From the NCBI GenBank assembly GCA_024516035.1, contig CM044955.1:50879074-50943073 (forward strand): a stretch of DNA of 64,000 bases, read 5' to 3'. Made by a program: the position numbers and the translations under genes. The first letter of the stretch is position 1, and the number at the start of each line of letters is the position of its first letter. The stretch comes from Bactericera cockerelli. Its lineage: Eukaryota > Arthropoda > Insecta > Hemiptera > Triozidae. Under the pieces are notes generated by a model. The model searched no databases, was not told the origin of the DNA, and saw only the letters and a program-made list of their open reading frames with translations. Shown in pieces: positions 31,645 through 42,837 of the stretch.

Positions 31645-32502
31645 ATAGCTTATTACAAGCGAGCTGAAATGAGAATTTCAATTTTCTAATATTAAAGCAC
31701 ACGTGAGGAGGGAGGTGAGTAGAGAACTTTACAATGTCAACTTTGGAGTTTCATTACGTATTATGTAGAGCGAAAGCTTCTTTTCAATGCAGGATTCAAT
31801 CAGGGTGAGTAGGGGAGAAGTGAGGGTTACGAGAGAAATGTCTAATCCTTAATCCTTTGAATACTCGAAAGTACAAAAGAATTGGGGCGAGTATTGAGGG
31901 GAGGGGAAAGGAGAAAAAGGGGAACTAGAGGAAAGTGTTGGAAAGTGGAGATGGAGAGGAAAGGGCACAGGGGAATGGGGGGGGGGGGGGGGGGGAGTAT
32001 ATCAGTTGGACCGAAGAGATGAGAACGCAGCAGGTATTAATAAAGTACAAGGATTTTATAGAAAAGAGTACGAGTACAATGGTACATCACAGGAATATTT
32101 AGAGAATATTGAAAATAAATAAATTTCTCATTTTTTTGCCTCTTTTTCTTTCTGCATCGTGAAGAAATATAATTGGAGTGTCCTTTTTATCGCCTCTTTT
32201 GTGAAGAAATATAATTTGAATGTCTTCTTTGTTGTATTTTTCATATGTAGATCTTTGTAATAAATACGAGATTTCCTGGTCCGTGAGAGAGACAGAGAAA
32301 CCGGTGTTGGGGTGGTGGAGGGATTGCATGGTCACCTGGACACAATGTCTTTAATATCTATTGTTTTTGAGAACTGCTTTTCAACTAGAACAATATTATC
32401 ACCTGGCTCCCTCCTCCCATGTGTCGTAAATTAAGTACATGAAACTTTCAAGTAAGTTCTTCGCAAAATAATAGTCAGCGTAGAAGTTAAAAACACAACA
32501 GA
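31645..32502. other. No gene recognised; 20-base G run
   Basis: Purine-biased sequence with an uninterrupted run of 20 G at 31977-31996, a candidate for quadruplex formation or an assembly-sensitive site. The rest is unique and non-coding. Confidence 0.5.
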
Positions 32503-32701
32503 TAGTTCAACTACCGACCTCAGTAGCTTGAACCGACCTCAGTAGCTTGATCGATAAGGCGGCGGACTTGTAGCCTGGAGGTCGGTGGTTCAAGTCCCGG
32601 TTTCAGCGTAGATTTAGTAAAGCGAGTTAGAGTAGTTGTGACATCACGAAAGTGATTAACACAAATATGATAACTTTTAAAAACTAACTTTAGTTCAACT
32701 A
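32503..32701 (+). mobile_element. tRNA-derived SINE, family C, with 11-bp target duplications
   Basis: The body is 32514-32690. TAGTTCAACTA flanks it at 32503-32513 and 32691-32701. The first 20 or so bases of the head (CCGACCTCAGTAGCTTGA) are duplicated in tandem. The B box is GGTGGTTCAAGTCCCGG, and the body ends GATTAACACAAATATGATAAC. Confidence 0.9.
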
Positions 32702-33362
32702 TCGACAAATTGTGCGATGTATATTACATCTTTTATAGGTTACTAATGGTAATGAGCAAAATAAAGTATATACACTGAGAGAAAAATGGACAAAAAATTT
32801 GACTATCGAGCGCTTTCATTTTCAAAACGTGCATATTATGATTAATACATGTATATGATTGCCCAATTCTTTCAACCTGATGCACACAGGCGTTCAACCC
32901 GATAACAAATCAACATTTTCCAAAATGTGATGTGGCGATTTGTGTAAAATGAGTATGTGTTGAGAATCCGGTAGTCAAACTATGCATTGAGAAGTACGAA
33001 ATTTTTTGATATTGTTTATCGGAGATTAACATGTGTGTGTATCACCGATATTGAGCCATAATCGTATATCGGATTGACTAATTATTCATGTGATATTACA
33101 GAAATACAACTGCGTGGTATGAATTGTTCATAAGCTTGCATAATATTCGAGAGCCTAGTTGTGCAACCTAAATATGATTTGTTCATCTTGGGTTTGTCAT
33201 TTTTTTTCAAAAACGGATTCACAAAATGTGCATTGTTGAACACAATATATCAACCCGATATGGTATTCGCGACTGACAATTTGAATAAGAAGTTGTTGTT
33301 TTAGATGGTTTAATTCACTTTACTGATAATACTATATAGCTTCCTGTCGAAACAAAATGTAA

Positions 33363-33750
33363 ATTCAGATAGTTATGAATGTCGAACTTCTGCTTTGTAA
33401 GCCAGAGATCGAGGGTTCGTTTTAAACTGTGAGATGACATTCGGAATAAACAAGTTGATTACTTAAGATGGTTATTTTCAAGTTCTGATTTTCAAAAAAT
33501 ATGTATCCGTTTGAAGGAAATGTACTAACATCCTACATTCAGATAGTTACAGACGTCTAACTTCTGCCTTGTAAGCCAGAGATCGAGGGTTCTTTTTAAA
33601 CTGTGAGATGACATTCGGAATAAACAAGTTGATTACTGAAGATGGTTATTTTCATGTTCTGATTTTCAAAAAATATGTATCCGTTTGAAGGAAATGTACT
33701 AACATCCTACATTCAGATAGTTATGAAAGTCTCAATTCTGCCCTGTAACG
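33363..33750 (+). repeat. 174-bp tandem repeat, 2.2 copies, with tRNA-like phrase
   Basis: ATTCAGATAGTTA starts at 33363, 33537 and 33711. Each unit contains TTGTAAGCCAGAGATCGAGG, then GTTC, reminiscent of an anticodon-to-B-box stretch of a tRNA. It lies in the left arm of the EnSpm-like element. Confidence 0.85.
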
Positions 33751-34070
33751 AACATTAACCACACCTGAGTGGGGTCGGAAATGGATATGTCCATTTGCAC
33801 TTTTATAATTTTTCTGGCTGTTTTTTTACTGGGGTTTAACGTCGCTTTCAACTGCCATGGTTATATCACGACGGGGGTTTTCCATTCGCAGGAAACTCAC
33901 AAACCTGCTACTCACATTAACCTCACCCAGCCTGAGTGGGGCCGGGAAAACCCAACATCACGAGAATTAGAATTTGAATCCTAATTCATCACAAGTCTTA
34001 ACCTCGCTGGACGTCGCTTAACTTCGGTGTTAGGGAACCAGAGTATTAAACGTGCCATCCATTTCTGACT
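33735..34070 (-). mobile_element. 5S rRNA-derived SINE, antisense, in the EnSpm-like arm
   Basis: The main copy is 33831-34070: TTTAACGTCGCTTTCAACTG, GGAAACTCACAAACCTGC, CCCAGCCTGAGTGGGGCCGG, then inverted head AACCTCGCTGGACGTCGC followed by TTAACTTCGGTGTTAGGGAA. A short second body fragment (AACCACACCTGAGTGGGGTC) lies at 33755-33778 just before it. Confidence 0.85.
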
Positions 34071-35341
34071 GTTGATTTCACATTTTGATGATAAAAATGT
34101 GCTTTTAGATAAACATTTTCACTATAAGCAAAACAGTTTGAACAACTTTAATAGACATGGAGATCGAGGACGTTCTGAATGAATCATTTTGTGCTTCGAT
34201 TTGCAAAATTGTGTATCGGATAGAGGCTTTCTTAACTATTCGAATAAATCGAGATTTTCAGCTTGCACGATTTTCTATCAACACTTTTGCTTGTCAATTT
34301 AACAACGATGTAACATGAAATGTTACTGTTCACTCAATATGTGTATACCTTTTGAGGATCTATACAACTTGAAGGTTTTTTTCACCTCCGGTTTTTCAAT
34401 ATGAACCACCAATTGTAAAATTGACAATCCGTTTAACAAAACCACATTTCTAATAGGGAGCAAAGTTACCACTTCGGTTAAAGCTGAGTAATTATTCACC
34501 AGATAGTGAAATTGCATTACAATATATACAATATGTATTTTTAAAATAGAGAACTTTTATTTGTTCATCTCGATGATGAAATTCACCACGCGATATGAAT
34601 ATTGACTATCGGATGCACGATGCACCTCTTGTACATCGGGTATAGATAATTCCACAGTCTTACATGTCAATTTGTAATCAAGGATGAACGAATTATTCAA
34701 TAAATGCATGAATCGTCTGCCCAGATACATTATTTGTCATAACAGTTCATAAAATGATCTAGCCGATGCATGATTTGTTATTAGAAGCACATATTGACTA
34801 TCCAAAGTGCTCATTGATCTCAAAGTGTATCAATTTTCTCATATTGTTTGGCCTTAAGTGAAAGTGTGAAAGTGGATGTACAATTTGAAAAGTCAAAATG
34901 TGAAAGCGACAATTCAAGCGTACAATTTGTTTATCTGTTGTACAAATTGACAAAAAGATAGTTAAAATGTAATTCAGATGAGCAGACATTTTAACCAACA
35001 GATGATTATTTTGTAGCTTTAGAAATTTTAATTCACTACAAGACTTCAATTAAGAAATATCGTGAACCGTCGCGTAATTTTAATTTATTTTATCATTAAT
35101 TTATTATTATTTTTATTTTTGGTCAGTGTAAAAGTAATTTTTTGTTGCCTTTTCAAATGGGTGTACCTATAGGTACAAAAATGTTTTATTAGAAAGGCTT
35201 TGCGATTGACTGAAGAAACAAAATAGCAAAATAGTAGAAACAAGGCGACGGTGGACTGTTTCTGAAGAAGTTCCAATCAAAGACACAGCTAGCGAAAACC
35301 AGGATAAGGAAGAATACCAAAATAACGAGTTTCTGGCATAG

Positions 35342-35494
35342 CTGCGGAAAACCTATCATCCTTGGGCAACAACTATATTAAAATGGGGAGCTACGTACGA
35401 GCTTAGAAAGAGACATCTAGAAAGATCCGACATCACCACTCTCAATTACTTCTCCGAGTTCTCGGCCCTGCAGAACAAGGAAGGATATACCTTG
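35342..35494 (+). pseudogene. Exon relic, EnSpm-like element second protein
   Basis: Open frame from just after an in-frame TAG (35339-35341) to a donor TTG|GTAAGT at 35495. It contains KTYHPWATTI, RKRHLERSDITTLNYFSEF and ALQNKEGYTL. The frame is also open upstream of the TAG, so one nonsense mutation splits it. The phase does not match the next recognisable piece directly, so an exon is missing or degraded. Confidence 0.45.
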
Positions 35495-35920
35495 GTAAGT
35501 CATGTTTTTTTTTTAATAGAGGGAGGAGTTTAGTGACTTTGTTTTTCCATTTTCCCTCAAATTTGGTCGTTTTCAATCCTACCTGGAGCAAAACTGTGAA
35601 AGTGTATTCAATTTGACATAAGTTACATGGTCCCTCATTTCCAATTCAATCAACAGCAGCACAGTATACCTCAACTTAAGAGACATTTGGCTCGGGGAAC
35701 TAACCCTTAAGTGCGTGGAGCATTCCTTTCGAGCAAAGTACCTGGCAATTAATTTTGGCTTATTTTAATCCTGTTATTATTGGTGGCATCAGTTGCGGGT
35801 TTTGGCTATCCGGAATAAGGATAGTTGTGGGATGTTCACATTAGTTTATTATTTTTGTGTGGAATGTACACAACAGCTCATTGATGTTTTTCTCTCTCTC
35901 TTGTGCCTCTTATTTCACAG

Positions 35921-36123
35921 CCTTCACGTGCCGATATCCGGAGAAAGAAGATTCCTTCTTCAGCAATGCTGTACTGCTTGCAGACAAAGTCATAGCTCTT
36001 GCCAAAATTCGCGAGCAAGAAACGTCAACTGAAGTTGTCAGATTTGGAATCCGGAATCTGCTCAGTCATCTTGATCCTGATTTGGATAATCCAGCAGAAT
36101 CATGCGAACAATCGGACCCAAAA
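35921..36123 (+). pseudogene. Exon relic, EnSpm-like element second protein
   Basis: After TTATTTCACAG the frame reads CRYPEKEDSFFSNAVLLADK, a helical stretch, and ends EQSDPK at a phase-0 donor (AAA|GTAATT). The intron to 36179 ends CTCACATAG. Confidence 0.45.
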
Positions 36124-36179
36124 GTAATTATATCTTTACACTTACTTCCTTATTTGATGAATATTATTCCCTCACATAG

Positions 36180-36617
36180 AAGAAAAGGCACAAAACAAAA
36201 CAAAAATCTATCACTAGTATTGACTTGCGTACGACATCTCGGACCGAAATACGCGATAGTTTAATTTCCCACATACCTCTTGAAAGCTCTGTTACAAACG
36301 TAATACAAGCAAGAAAAGAGGAATTGAGGATTAGGCGAATTACTTTGCAACCATTTATACCTTCTGTAGATGAAAAAATTGTGTGTTCTGAAACAGTTTT
36401 CATTTCTTTTGATGATATTCTTTATCCTGTCTCAGATATTGTAACTGCTGTTGTCACGTTTAAAATATTTCATGCTGCCCATCTTAAATACCCTCATGAC
36501 TGTAGTGATATTTGGCTATTCATCCAAAGAGGATACTATAAAATATCCAAAGAATATGACAGAATGAACCAAAGTGTGAAAGGTCTGCTAGCTGATATGG
36601 GTTTACTTGTAGACTAA
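36180..36617 (+). pseudogene. Exon relic, EnSpm-like element second protein, C-terminus
   Basis: In phase 0 with the preceding exon, it runs 145 codons from KKRHKTKQK to DMGLLVD and a stop. It contains IRDSLISHIPLESSVTNVI, FHAAHLKYPHDCSDIWLFI and YYKISKEYD. The aromatic YP..S..VW.FIQ..YYKI type motif is what I recall from the accessory protein of animal EnSpm elements. The frame is intact here, so decay is uneven. Confidence 0.45.
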
Positions 36618-36657
36618 ATTAAAATTGGTAAACACTTACTTTGCATACTAGGTAACT

Positions 36658-37176
36658 ATGTTCATCTGTGGAGGCTGTAAGAAAGCCCATCTTTCGAAAA
36701 AATTACTTTTTCGCCATGTGCGCCTTTGTCAAAGTATGGGATCACCTATAAAGTGTGGGCAAGATGGCCGTATACGTAAATTTAAATCATTTAATTCATT
36801 CAGTTCTCACATGAATAGATTTCATGTCTCTTCTGAGCCTACTTTACGGTCTCACCAGACATTATTACCTTCACTTGTTGAGCAGGTATCAGTGTCATCT
36901 CCGAGTGATAGCTCAGATTTGGTTTCAATGGAAATTTTTTTGAGGAAGTACTTCGCATCTCTGTAGAGTAAGCCAGGAATAACTCGAAGCACTGTTCAAT
37001 TTATAGCGGAAAATTTAAAAGACTTTGTTGATTTTTACAATGTATTGATATCTTATATGTACATGATGAAAGGCTGATGAATAGAGTCGAAACTTTTAGA
37101 GGAGCTTTTGAATTATTTGGAACTGAATATAAACGTTTCCAATATTTCATCCAAAAAGGGACTTGTATCTATAAGT
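36658..37176 (+). pseudogene. EnSpm-like transposase N-terminus relic with C2H2 finger
   Basis: The frame at 36658-36966 starts MFICGGCKKAHLSKKLLFRH; C4-x2-C7 and H20 form a finger, and a second finger-like C..H..H lies at FNSFSSHMNRFH. After LRKYFASL comes a TAG (36964-36966). The same frame continues SKPGITRSTVQFIAENLKDF to a TGA, then after a shift FELFGTEYKRFQYFIQ. So there are at least one nonsense mutation and one frameshift. The catalytic part is lost, and repeats follow. Confidence 0.5.
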
Positions 37177-37890
37177 TGTATGTAACTTGTATTGTTAGGT
37201 ATTGTTAACTTGTATCTTGGAATTGCTCGATGTCATAACTTGTATTGTGCTGTAGGGATTCGAATCCGGAGATTGGTGGTTCGAATCCTATAGAGCAAGG
37301 CTGCCCAACCGCAGGCCCGCGAGCGCATTATTATTATTATTATACAACTCTTTATTAGATACAAAAGGGCATTATGTACATTCAAATAATAATTTTAACA
37401 GTGAAAAAATGAAAAAAACAATATATACAATAAAAATGAAAAATAATAGAAAATTTATGCCCTAACTAAAGGGCGGGGTTATTGCCTATGGCAATAACCC
37501 CGCCTGTAAAATCGGTTGGGCAGCCTTGCTATAGAGGGTGTAAAGGAACTGATTCCTCTTGGAACCTATACTGACAATCGGGTTATATCCCGAACAACAG
37601 ACTTGTATCTAAACTTTCTAAAACTTGTATCTAAGTTGCTTGTATATTGTTAACTTGTATTTAACTTGTATTGTTAACTTGTATCTTGCTGTAGAGATTC
37701 AAATCCGGAGGTAGTTCGAATCCTAGCATTCAACATCACTTGGTGATTAACACATATGATAACTTTTTTTTTTAATTGTATCAAACTTCTTGTATTGTTA
37801 ACTTGTATCTTGAACCTTGTAACTTTTATTGTGGACTTTAACTTGTACTTGAGTTGCTCACTTGTTGTTATACTTGTAACTTGTATCTTG
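37160..37890 (+). repeat. Degenerate TTGTATTGTTAACTTGTA repeat with insertions
   Basis: AACTTGTATCT/AACTTGTATTGT is repeated many times at 37160-37255, 37595-37690 and 37780-37890. It is interrupted by a LINE-tail family F copy (about 37325-37500, minus) and two fragments, GATTCGAATCCGGAG (37258) and GATTCAAATCCGGAGG (37695), resembling SINE B boxes. Confidence 0.7.
37325..37500 (-). mobile_element. LINE-tail family F, antisense
   Basis: It has (ATT)n, then ACAACTCTTTATTAGATAC, ATTATGTACATTCAAATAAT and AAAGGGCGGGGTTATTGCC. It aligns with 57163-57355 in the same orientation. Confidence 0.7.
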
Positions 37891-38039
37891 AATGTCAAAT
37901 AAATAAATAAGTATACGTCGATTGGTATTAATAACATAATTATCACTAATTTTTATTCCTTTTCATTTTATTTTTTTGAAGCTTTAGGGATGTACAATAT
38001 TCAAAAGTATCAGCCCAAAGTGTGCTGATACAATGGATA

Positions 38040-38345
38040 AATTGTACATCATTAATGTACAGATTGTACATAGAGAATACACATATTGTGTATAGAGGGA
38101 TGTACAAATTGTACATGGGGAATACACAAATCATGTGTGGTGGGTTGTACATATTGTACATTGAGGATACACAAATTATGTGTGGTGGGTTGTACATTAT
38201 GTACATTGAGGATACACAAATTATGTGTGGTGGGTTGTACATATTGTACATTGAGGATACACATACTGTGCATCGAGGATTCACGGGTTGTGGATATAGG
38301 ATAAACACATTGTGTATACAGGATATACAGTATGTATATAACTAG
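38040..38345 (+). repeat. 45-bp tandem repeat in right subterminal arm
   Basis: TGTGTGGTGGG starts at 38134, 38179 and 38224, exactly 45 apart. TTGTACATATTGTACAT and GAGGATACACAAAT sit in each unit. Diverged units flank on both sides. The repeat is open in several frames on both strands (CTYCTLRIHKLCVVG-like), an artefact of the 15-codon period. Confidence 0.9.
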
Positions 38346-38817
38346 TTCATATTGTTCAAATTGAAATGCACAGATTGCTTATAGGAAAGTCCTAACGACT
38401 ATTTAGGATACACAGATCGTGCGTTTATGGAAGTCGTATCGTCTATAACATAGACACATCATTCTACACTGAATGCACCAATCGGCCTTACGGATACATT
38501 AACTGATCATCGAAGATGTATAGTCTGTTAAAAAGGCGTGCTGAATTGTACATCGAGGTGGACTTGTGATGCATCCTAGTTTCACAGTTTATGCAACCCG
38601 CATCACACTGAGCTCGCTGGATCTCGGCTTTTTTGACAGTCCGATGCTTAACTTGTGTATCGCAATATTCAAACGGTGACGTCATCACGCACTGATGACG
38701 TCAGAAATCGTGCATCCAGGATAGATCGACGAATCACAATTCTCATATTGTTAAATCGTTAAAGCGGATATCGGCATCAGTAATCCCTCACTCGATAGAC
38801 GATTTTTTTTCTCAGTG

Positions 38818-38949
38818 TAAAACGTCAGATAAAAGACTTTTAATAAAGGAAAATGAAACTCTTTATTTGAATAAAAGTATTTGGAAAACAATATTCAGTG
38901 AACTAGAATTTGGAAAAAGTTTCATTAATTTTCAATTACCAAATAAAGT
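38818..38949. other. Short spacer between the EnSpm-like and foldback elements
   Basis: AT-rich unique sequence between the TA after the EnSpm-like right end and the left tip of the foldback element. Confidence 0.4.
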
Positions 38950-39938
38950 ATCCCCCAAAAATATCACTTCGTGACATAAAAAAGTCCCGCCAAGTCGTTC
39001 CCCAAAAATATTTCAGTTCCCAAATTCATCCCTCCCTCCCTTCCCAAAAAATATATTAGTTATTTGTGACCTCCCCCAAAAAAATTATTGAAATCAATTT
39101 ATGGCCCCGCCTTTTATTCATTCACCTAAGTGCAACAGTATACTTATTAATAGCCTCCCCTCTCTCTTTCTTCTAATGTCCTCTTTCTTTTGTTCCTTAT
39201 TGCATGTTGGAATGTTTCCTTTACAAACTCAGAACTTAAGTCTTATTTCCTTGCTCCTTTCACCGACTTGGGCTCTTGGCGGAGTACCACTAACTGGGAA
39301 TAATTTTTTTTTAATCTAATAGACAGTGCTATTTTAAAAGAATTAAAAAGAGATAATTTAACATAATGGTTCTTATGGAGAACAGGAAATGAGAAGTCTA
39401 GCCGACCGCGACCCAAGGATGCATTATCTGTATCTAAGTCCCAAAATATCTGCCACCAACGAGAATTGGACCATCAGATCAAGTCACGATTCCAGCTCAT
39501 TTCCAAGGAACACATGTTTACATATGTCTATATTTATATATAATCTTAGAAAAAAACCAAGACATCAGTTCCTTTGGCTAAGAACGGACCTGCTTGGTGG
39601 TACTCCGCCAAGAGCCCAAGTCGGTGAAAGGAGCAAGGAAATAAGACTTAAGTTCTGAGTTTGTAAAGGAAACATTCCAACATGCAATAAGGAACAAAAG
39701 AAAGAGGACATTAGAAGAAAGAGAGAGGGGAGGCTATTAATAAGTATACTGTTGCACTTAGGTGAATGAATAAAAGGCGGGGCCATAAATTGATTTCAAT
39801 AATTTTTTTGGGGGAGGTCACAAATAACTAATATATTTTTTGGGAAGGGAGGGAGGGATGAATTTGGGAACTGAAATATTTTTGGGGAACGACTTGGCGG
39901 GACTTTTTTATGTCACGAAGTGATATTTTTTGGGGGAT
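38950..39938. mobile_element. Foldback element 1, 341-bp arms
   Basis: Arms 38950-39290 and 39597-39938 are near-perfect inverted repeats (one-base indel in the A run). The tip is ATCCCCCAAAAATATCACTT, then CGTGAC. The 306-bp loop carries an open stretch ending RKKPRHQFLWLRTDLLGG that continues into the right arm, without recognised function. No transposase. The tip is related to those of the elements at 45917 and 55216. Confidence 0.9.
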
Positions 39939-40190
39939 CTTATAACTTTTTGTAGTGGCCCTGTATAGGTGTGGGGTGAATGATACATGTTGTTTCAATA
40001 TAAAACTATTTAACATATTAAATAATGACTTTAAAGGAACAAGTGTTGATAAATGAAACAGTTTGAATGTGAAGATAAAGATTTTAGTTTGATATTCATA
40101 CCTAAGCACAGTATCCTTCTCCAAATTATTCTTTCACCTAAAAAGTAGATATGTGACTTTTGACTCATCTGGGAGAGTGATAATATACTA
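39939..40190. other. Spacer before LINE relic
   Basis: The first bases, CTTATAACTTTTTGTAG, match the sequences right of the other two foldback elements. The rest is AT-rich. Confidence 0.4.
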
Positions 40191-40817
40191 GTGATAATAT
40201 GTTACGACCAACTGGTCCTACTTGATCAGAGATCGTGCAATGTTGCCAAGTATAACTGGTGTACACTCCTGAAAAACAAGCTTGTCCAATTGGAATTTGG
40301 ATATTTATGGGAAGCACAGTCTAGTAATATGCTTGAGGAGAAAAGAGAAGACATTCTACTCACTTATTATTCATCACTAGTGAAAGAAGATTGGCAATCA
40401 CTCCTTCGCTCTTCCTACAACATCATGTATAAGGACATTAAGATTAGACCAGATAATCCAACACCAAAACAAAGCTTTGTTACACGCTACCTACTGGAAC
40501 CAGGCCCGATAGAAAGAAGTAGAGTGGCCGCCCAACTTCGCCTTAGTGGGAAAAATCTTAGGTTTTTCATCAATAAGATGTCATTCAGCTGGGACCAGGA
40601 AGAACTATGTAGTGTCTGCAATCAAAATAAGCCCGAAAACATACAACACTTTTTATTAGAATGTCCCCATTACGCAGCCTTAAGGATGAAATTTTTACGT
40701 GAAATGGGTAGCTCTGCAGAGGAATTATTGGTGATCCAGTCGAAGGCTCATCTGAACAATCTATATTTTTATGTTCTAGGAGCGTTGAAACTCAGATCCT
40801 TTCTACGAAATGAATAG
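40191..40817 (+). pseudogene. Non-LTR retrotransposon ORF2, C-terminal part
   Basis: The 208-codon open frame ends with the C-terminal domain of LINE reverse transcriptases. The cysteine motif C140-x2-C143-x9-H153-x4-C158 (within CSVCNQNKPENIQHFLLECP) is the usual terminal CCHC-type finger. Before it, SRVAAQLRLSGKNLRFFINK resembles the linker between the polymerase and this finger in Jockey/CR1/R1-type elements. No polymerase motif (YxDD) or endonuclease is present upstream, so it is 5'-truncated. The coding frame itself has no stop, which suggests fairly recent insertion. Confidence 0.7.
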
Positions 40818-41372
40818 TTTGTTCGGCTAAACTTTGTTTATTTGTAGTTTATTTATAGATTTTATTTATTGTATTTATGTTTATTTAGATTTTATTTTAT
40901 ATATATTTATATTTACGTTCAATTAGATTCTATTTATCATATATTTATATTTACGTTCAATTAGATTTTATTTATCATATATTTATATTTACGTTCAATT
41001 AGATTTTATTTATAATATATTTATATTTACGTTCGATTAGATTTTATTTATCATACTTTTTTTTATTTATTTTTTCTTTATATTGTCGTTCGATTTGATT
41101 TGATTTATCATATATTTATATAGTTATTTAGATTTTTATATAATTATTTATACAGTAATATTAAACATTTAAATTAATAATAATAGAAAGAAAAAAGAAG
41201 AAGAAAAATGGGGGGAAAATTTATGTGGCACTGCAAAATAATAGCATGTAGAAACTGTTTTTAAAAATTTATTATGTAATTTTAGATTTATTGTTTAACT
41301 AACTTGTATCCCAACCTCTATTGTAAACTCTTATTGAGAAATACAATTATATTTTTTATTCTATTCTATTCT
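40818..41372 (+). repeat. LINE 3' UTR with 38-bp tandem repeat and TTCTA tail
   Basis: The phrase ATATTTATATTTACGTTCAA, then TTAGATT, recurs with ACGTTC at 40915, 40953, 40991 and 41029, exactly 38 apart. A (TTCTA)n tail ends it at about 41372. It continues directly from the ORF at 40191-40817. Confidence 0.75.
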
Positions 41373-41790
41373 ACTAGATACTGAATATCTATACACCAAC
41401 TTTTTTCTGAGCTCTGAAAATGATCCTTTTCCCAATTAAGGGCCAAATGTCCCTTTTAGGATAATAGAACAATAAAAAAGCACACCTACTACTCACGAGA
41501 AAAAAATTTGCCATCGTTTGTGAAAATCGGTCAAGTAGTTTTGGCTGTAGAGCGGTCAACGTGAAAGAAGAATCAGAAAATGATGAAAAAAATGACGTTT
41601 TTAAAGTTTGGTTTTCTCCAACTTAACTCAAACGATTTTGATGGTTCTTTTTTCAAAGCTTGTCTTTATCGTGCCCCAATCTATATTTATTTATAGTCCG
41701 AGTTCCTTCATCACTTGTACTTTTTTTCCTACAACTACAAGAATTGTGCTAATTTTGCTCTGGCGTATAACCTCACTTAGTGAGTTCGTT
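41373..41790 (+). repeat. Unclassified dispersed repeat G, copy 1
   Basis: It begins ACTAGATACTGAATATCTAT and includes GAGCTCTGAAAATGATCCTT, AGTTTTGGCTGTAGAGCGG and TGCCCCAATCTATATTTA. It matches 43228-43630 over its length. It has no coding sequence; the conserved order and ends point to a non-autonomous mobile element of unknown class. Confidence 0.7.
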
Positions 41791-42365
41791 CTCACTGTGT
41801 TCGGTTAATTATGTTTAAAAGAAGGTAAGATAACAAGCGAGACCCTCCCTCAAGTCGAAGAACGATTAGAGAGATAGTACGGGTTATTCTAAAATTAATC
41901 CCGTTTCATAAATTGGCACTGTGTCACAGATTTTTACAAGGATGCTGTGTGGTGCCATTCATTTTATCCAGATGGGCCCCTCAACTGGTTCAAATAGTGG
42001 GTACACCCTGAACATATTTCCTTAATTTATGTCAGATATAATAATAAAGACTTTTAAGTCCCATTATTCCAGCAGTATGCCCAAGATGTATTATTATGAG
42101 GTAAAAATCCTAAATGGGAGGATAACTATGTATTTTTACAATTAATTTCTGTGAAAGAATACTGAGAACGAAGCTTATTGTGTTGAGTAATAAATGTATA
42201 AATATATTTTTTTTAACTGTTAATTTTTTATTTTATATTATAAATGAGGTACAACACAACCCACAACAAAAAGGTTAATAGTACCTCATAAACTCACTAA
42301 ATTTAATGTAAATTATGTAAAACTAAAACAAGTAAAGAGTATTTTGTTTAAAAAAAATCACATGT
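41791..42365. mobile_element. Family E SINE fragment (minus) in otherwise unassigned DNA
   Basis: The 42040-42130 stretch, TAAGTCCCATTATTCCAGCA then AAATCCTAAATGGGAGG, is the inverse of the body at 1850-1945. The head is missing. The remaining sequence is AT-rich with nothing supported. Confidence 0.6.
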
Positions 42366-42440
42366 CTCAGCTCGAACCCGCGGACCTCTAGCATCTCTAG
42401 CTCTACTCAGTGCCGCCTTAACCACTGAGCTAACTGGATT
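42366..42440 (-). repeat. tRNA-like sequence
   Basis: Inverted B box GCTCGAACCCGCGGACC and inverted A box CTTAACCACTGAGCTAACT, spaced as in a tRNA. The arms do not pair cleanly, so it is a SINE head or tRNA pseudogene. Confidence 0.45.
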
Positions 42441-42837
42441 ATTGACATAACCTCGTGGTGTTTGCAACATATAAAAGCTTCAATTTATTTTACTTTGTAT
42501 AATAATATTTTTAGCGGCCAGTGAAAGAAATATTTACTAGAGAGAATTGGATAGGGAGGAAAAAGCCTTTCACTTCCTATGTACCTAACATTCCTAATTA
42601 GGAATAGGTATTAGGTAGTGTAGGGGCTTTTACAAAGTTTTCTATGAAACTTCTACATTTCCCACTTAAAAAGGTCCCCAAATATTTATGACATTCATGT
42701 TACACGTACATTATGTAACATTGGGTACTAGAGATTTTTTTTACATTTTTGAACCTAATATAGGTAGCTAACCAACATTTTAGAAGAAAAAAAATCTTGT
42801 CTTTTTCACTCCTTGGGCATTACAGGTTTATTATAGC
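42441..42837. other. No gene recognised
   Basis: AT-rich, nothing supported. Confidence 0.3.

Larger units (their letters stand above)
32773..38817 (+). mobile_element. Decayed EnSpm/CACTA-like transposon, 6.0 kb
   Basis: The left end is CACTGAGAGAAAAA (32773) and the right end TTTTTTTCTCAGTG (to 38817), both next to TA. The arms, about 2.5 kb left and 0.8 kb right, are filled with degenerate short motifs (TTGTACAT, CACAAATT, GATACAC, CGATAT) as in the subterminal arrays of CACTA elements. Between them lie broken coding pieces: a C2H2 finger N-terminus joined to a region with TEYKRFQYFIQKG at 36658-37176, and an exon set at 35342-36617 with PHDCSDIWLFIQRGYYKI. From memory these resemble the two proteins of animal EnSpm-type elements. 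Nested insertions include 5S SINEs and a LINE tail. It is non-functional. Confidence 0.6.

Noticed and set aside
31082..31702. 180-206 codon Arg/Ser- or Phe/Leu-rich proteins
   Set aside because: Three overlapping frames on both strands of an 18-bp purine minisatellite; composition artefact.
35706..35760. piggyBac end suggested by ACCCTTAAGTGCG inside the EnSpm-like element
   Set aside because: Single short resemblance; no partner end and no TTAA pair found.
42366..42440. Possible tRNA gene on the minus strand
   Set aside because: Box spacing is tRNA-like, but the stems are poor and no clear anticodon loop forms.
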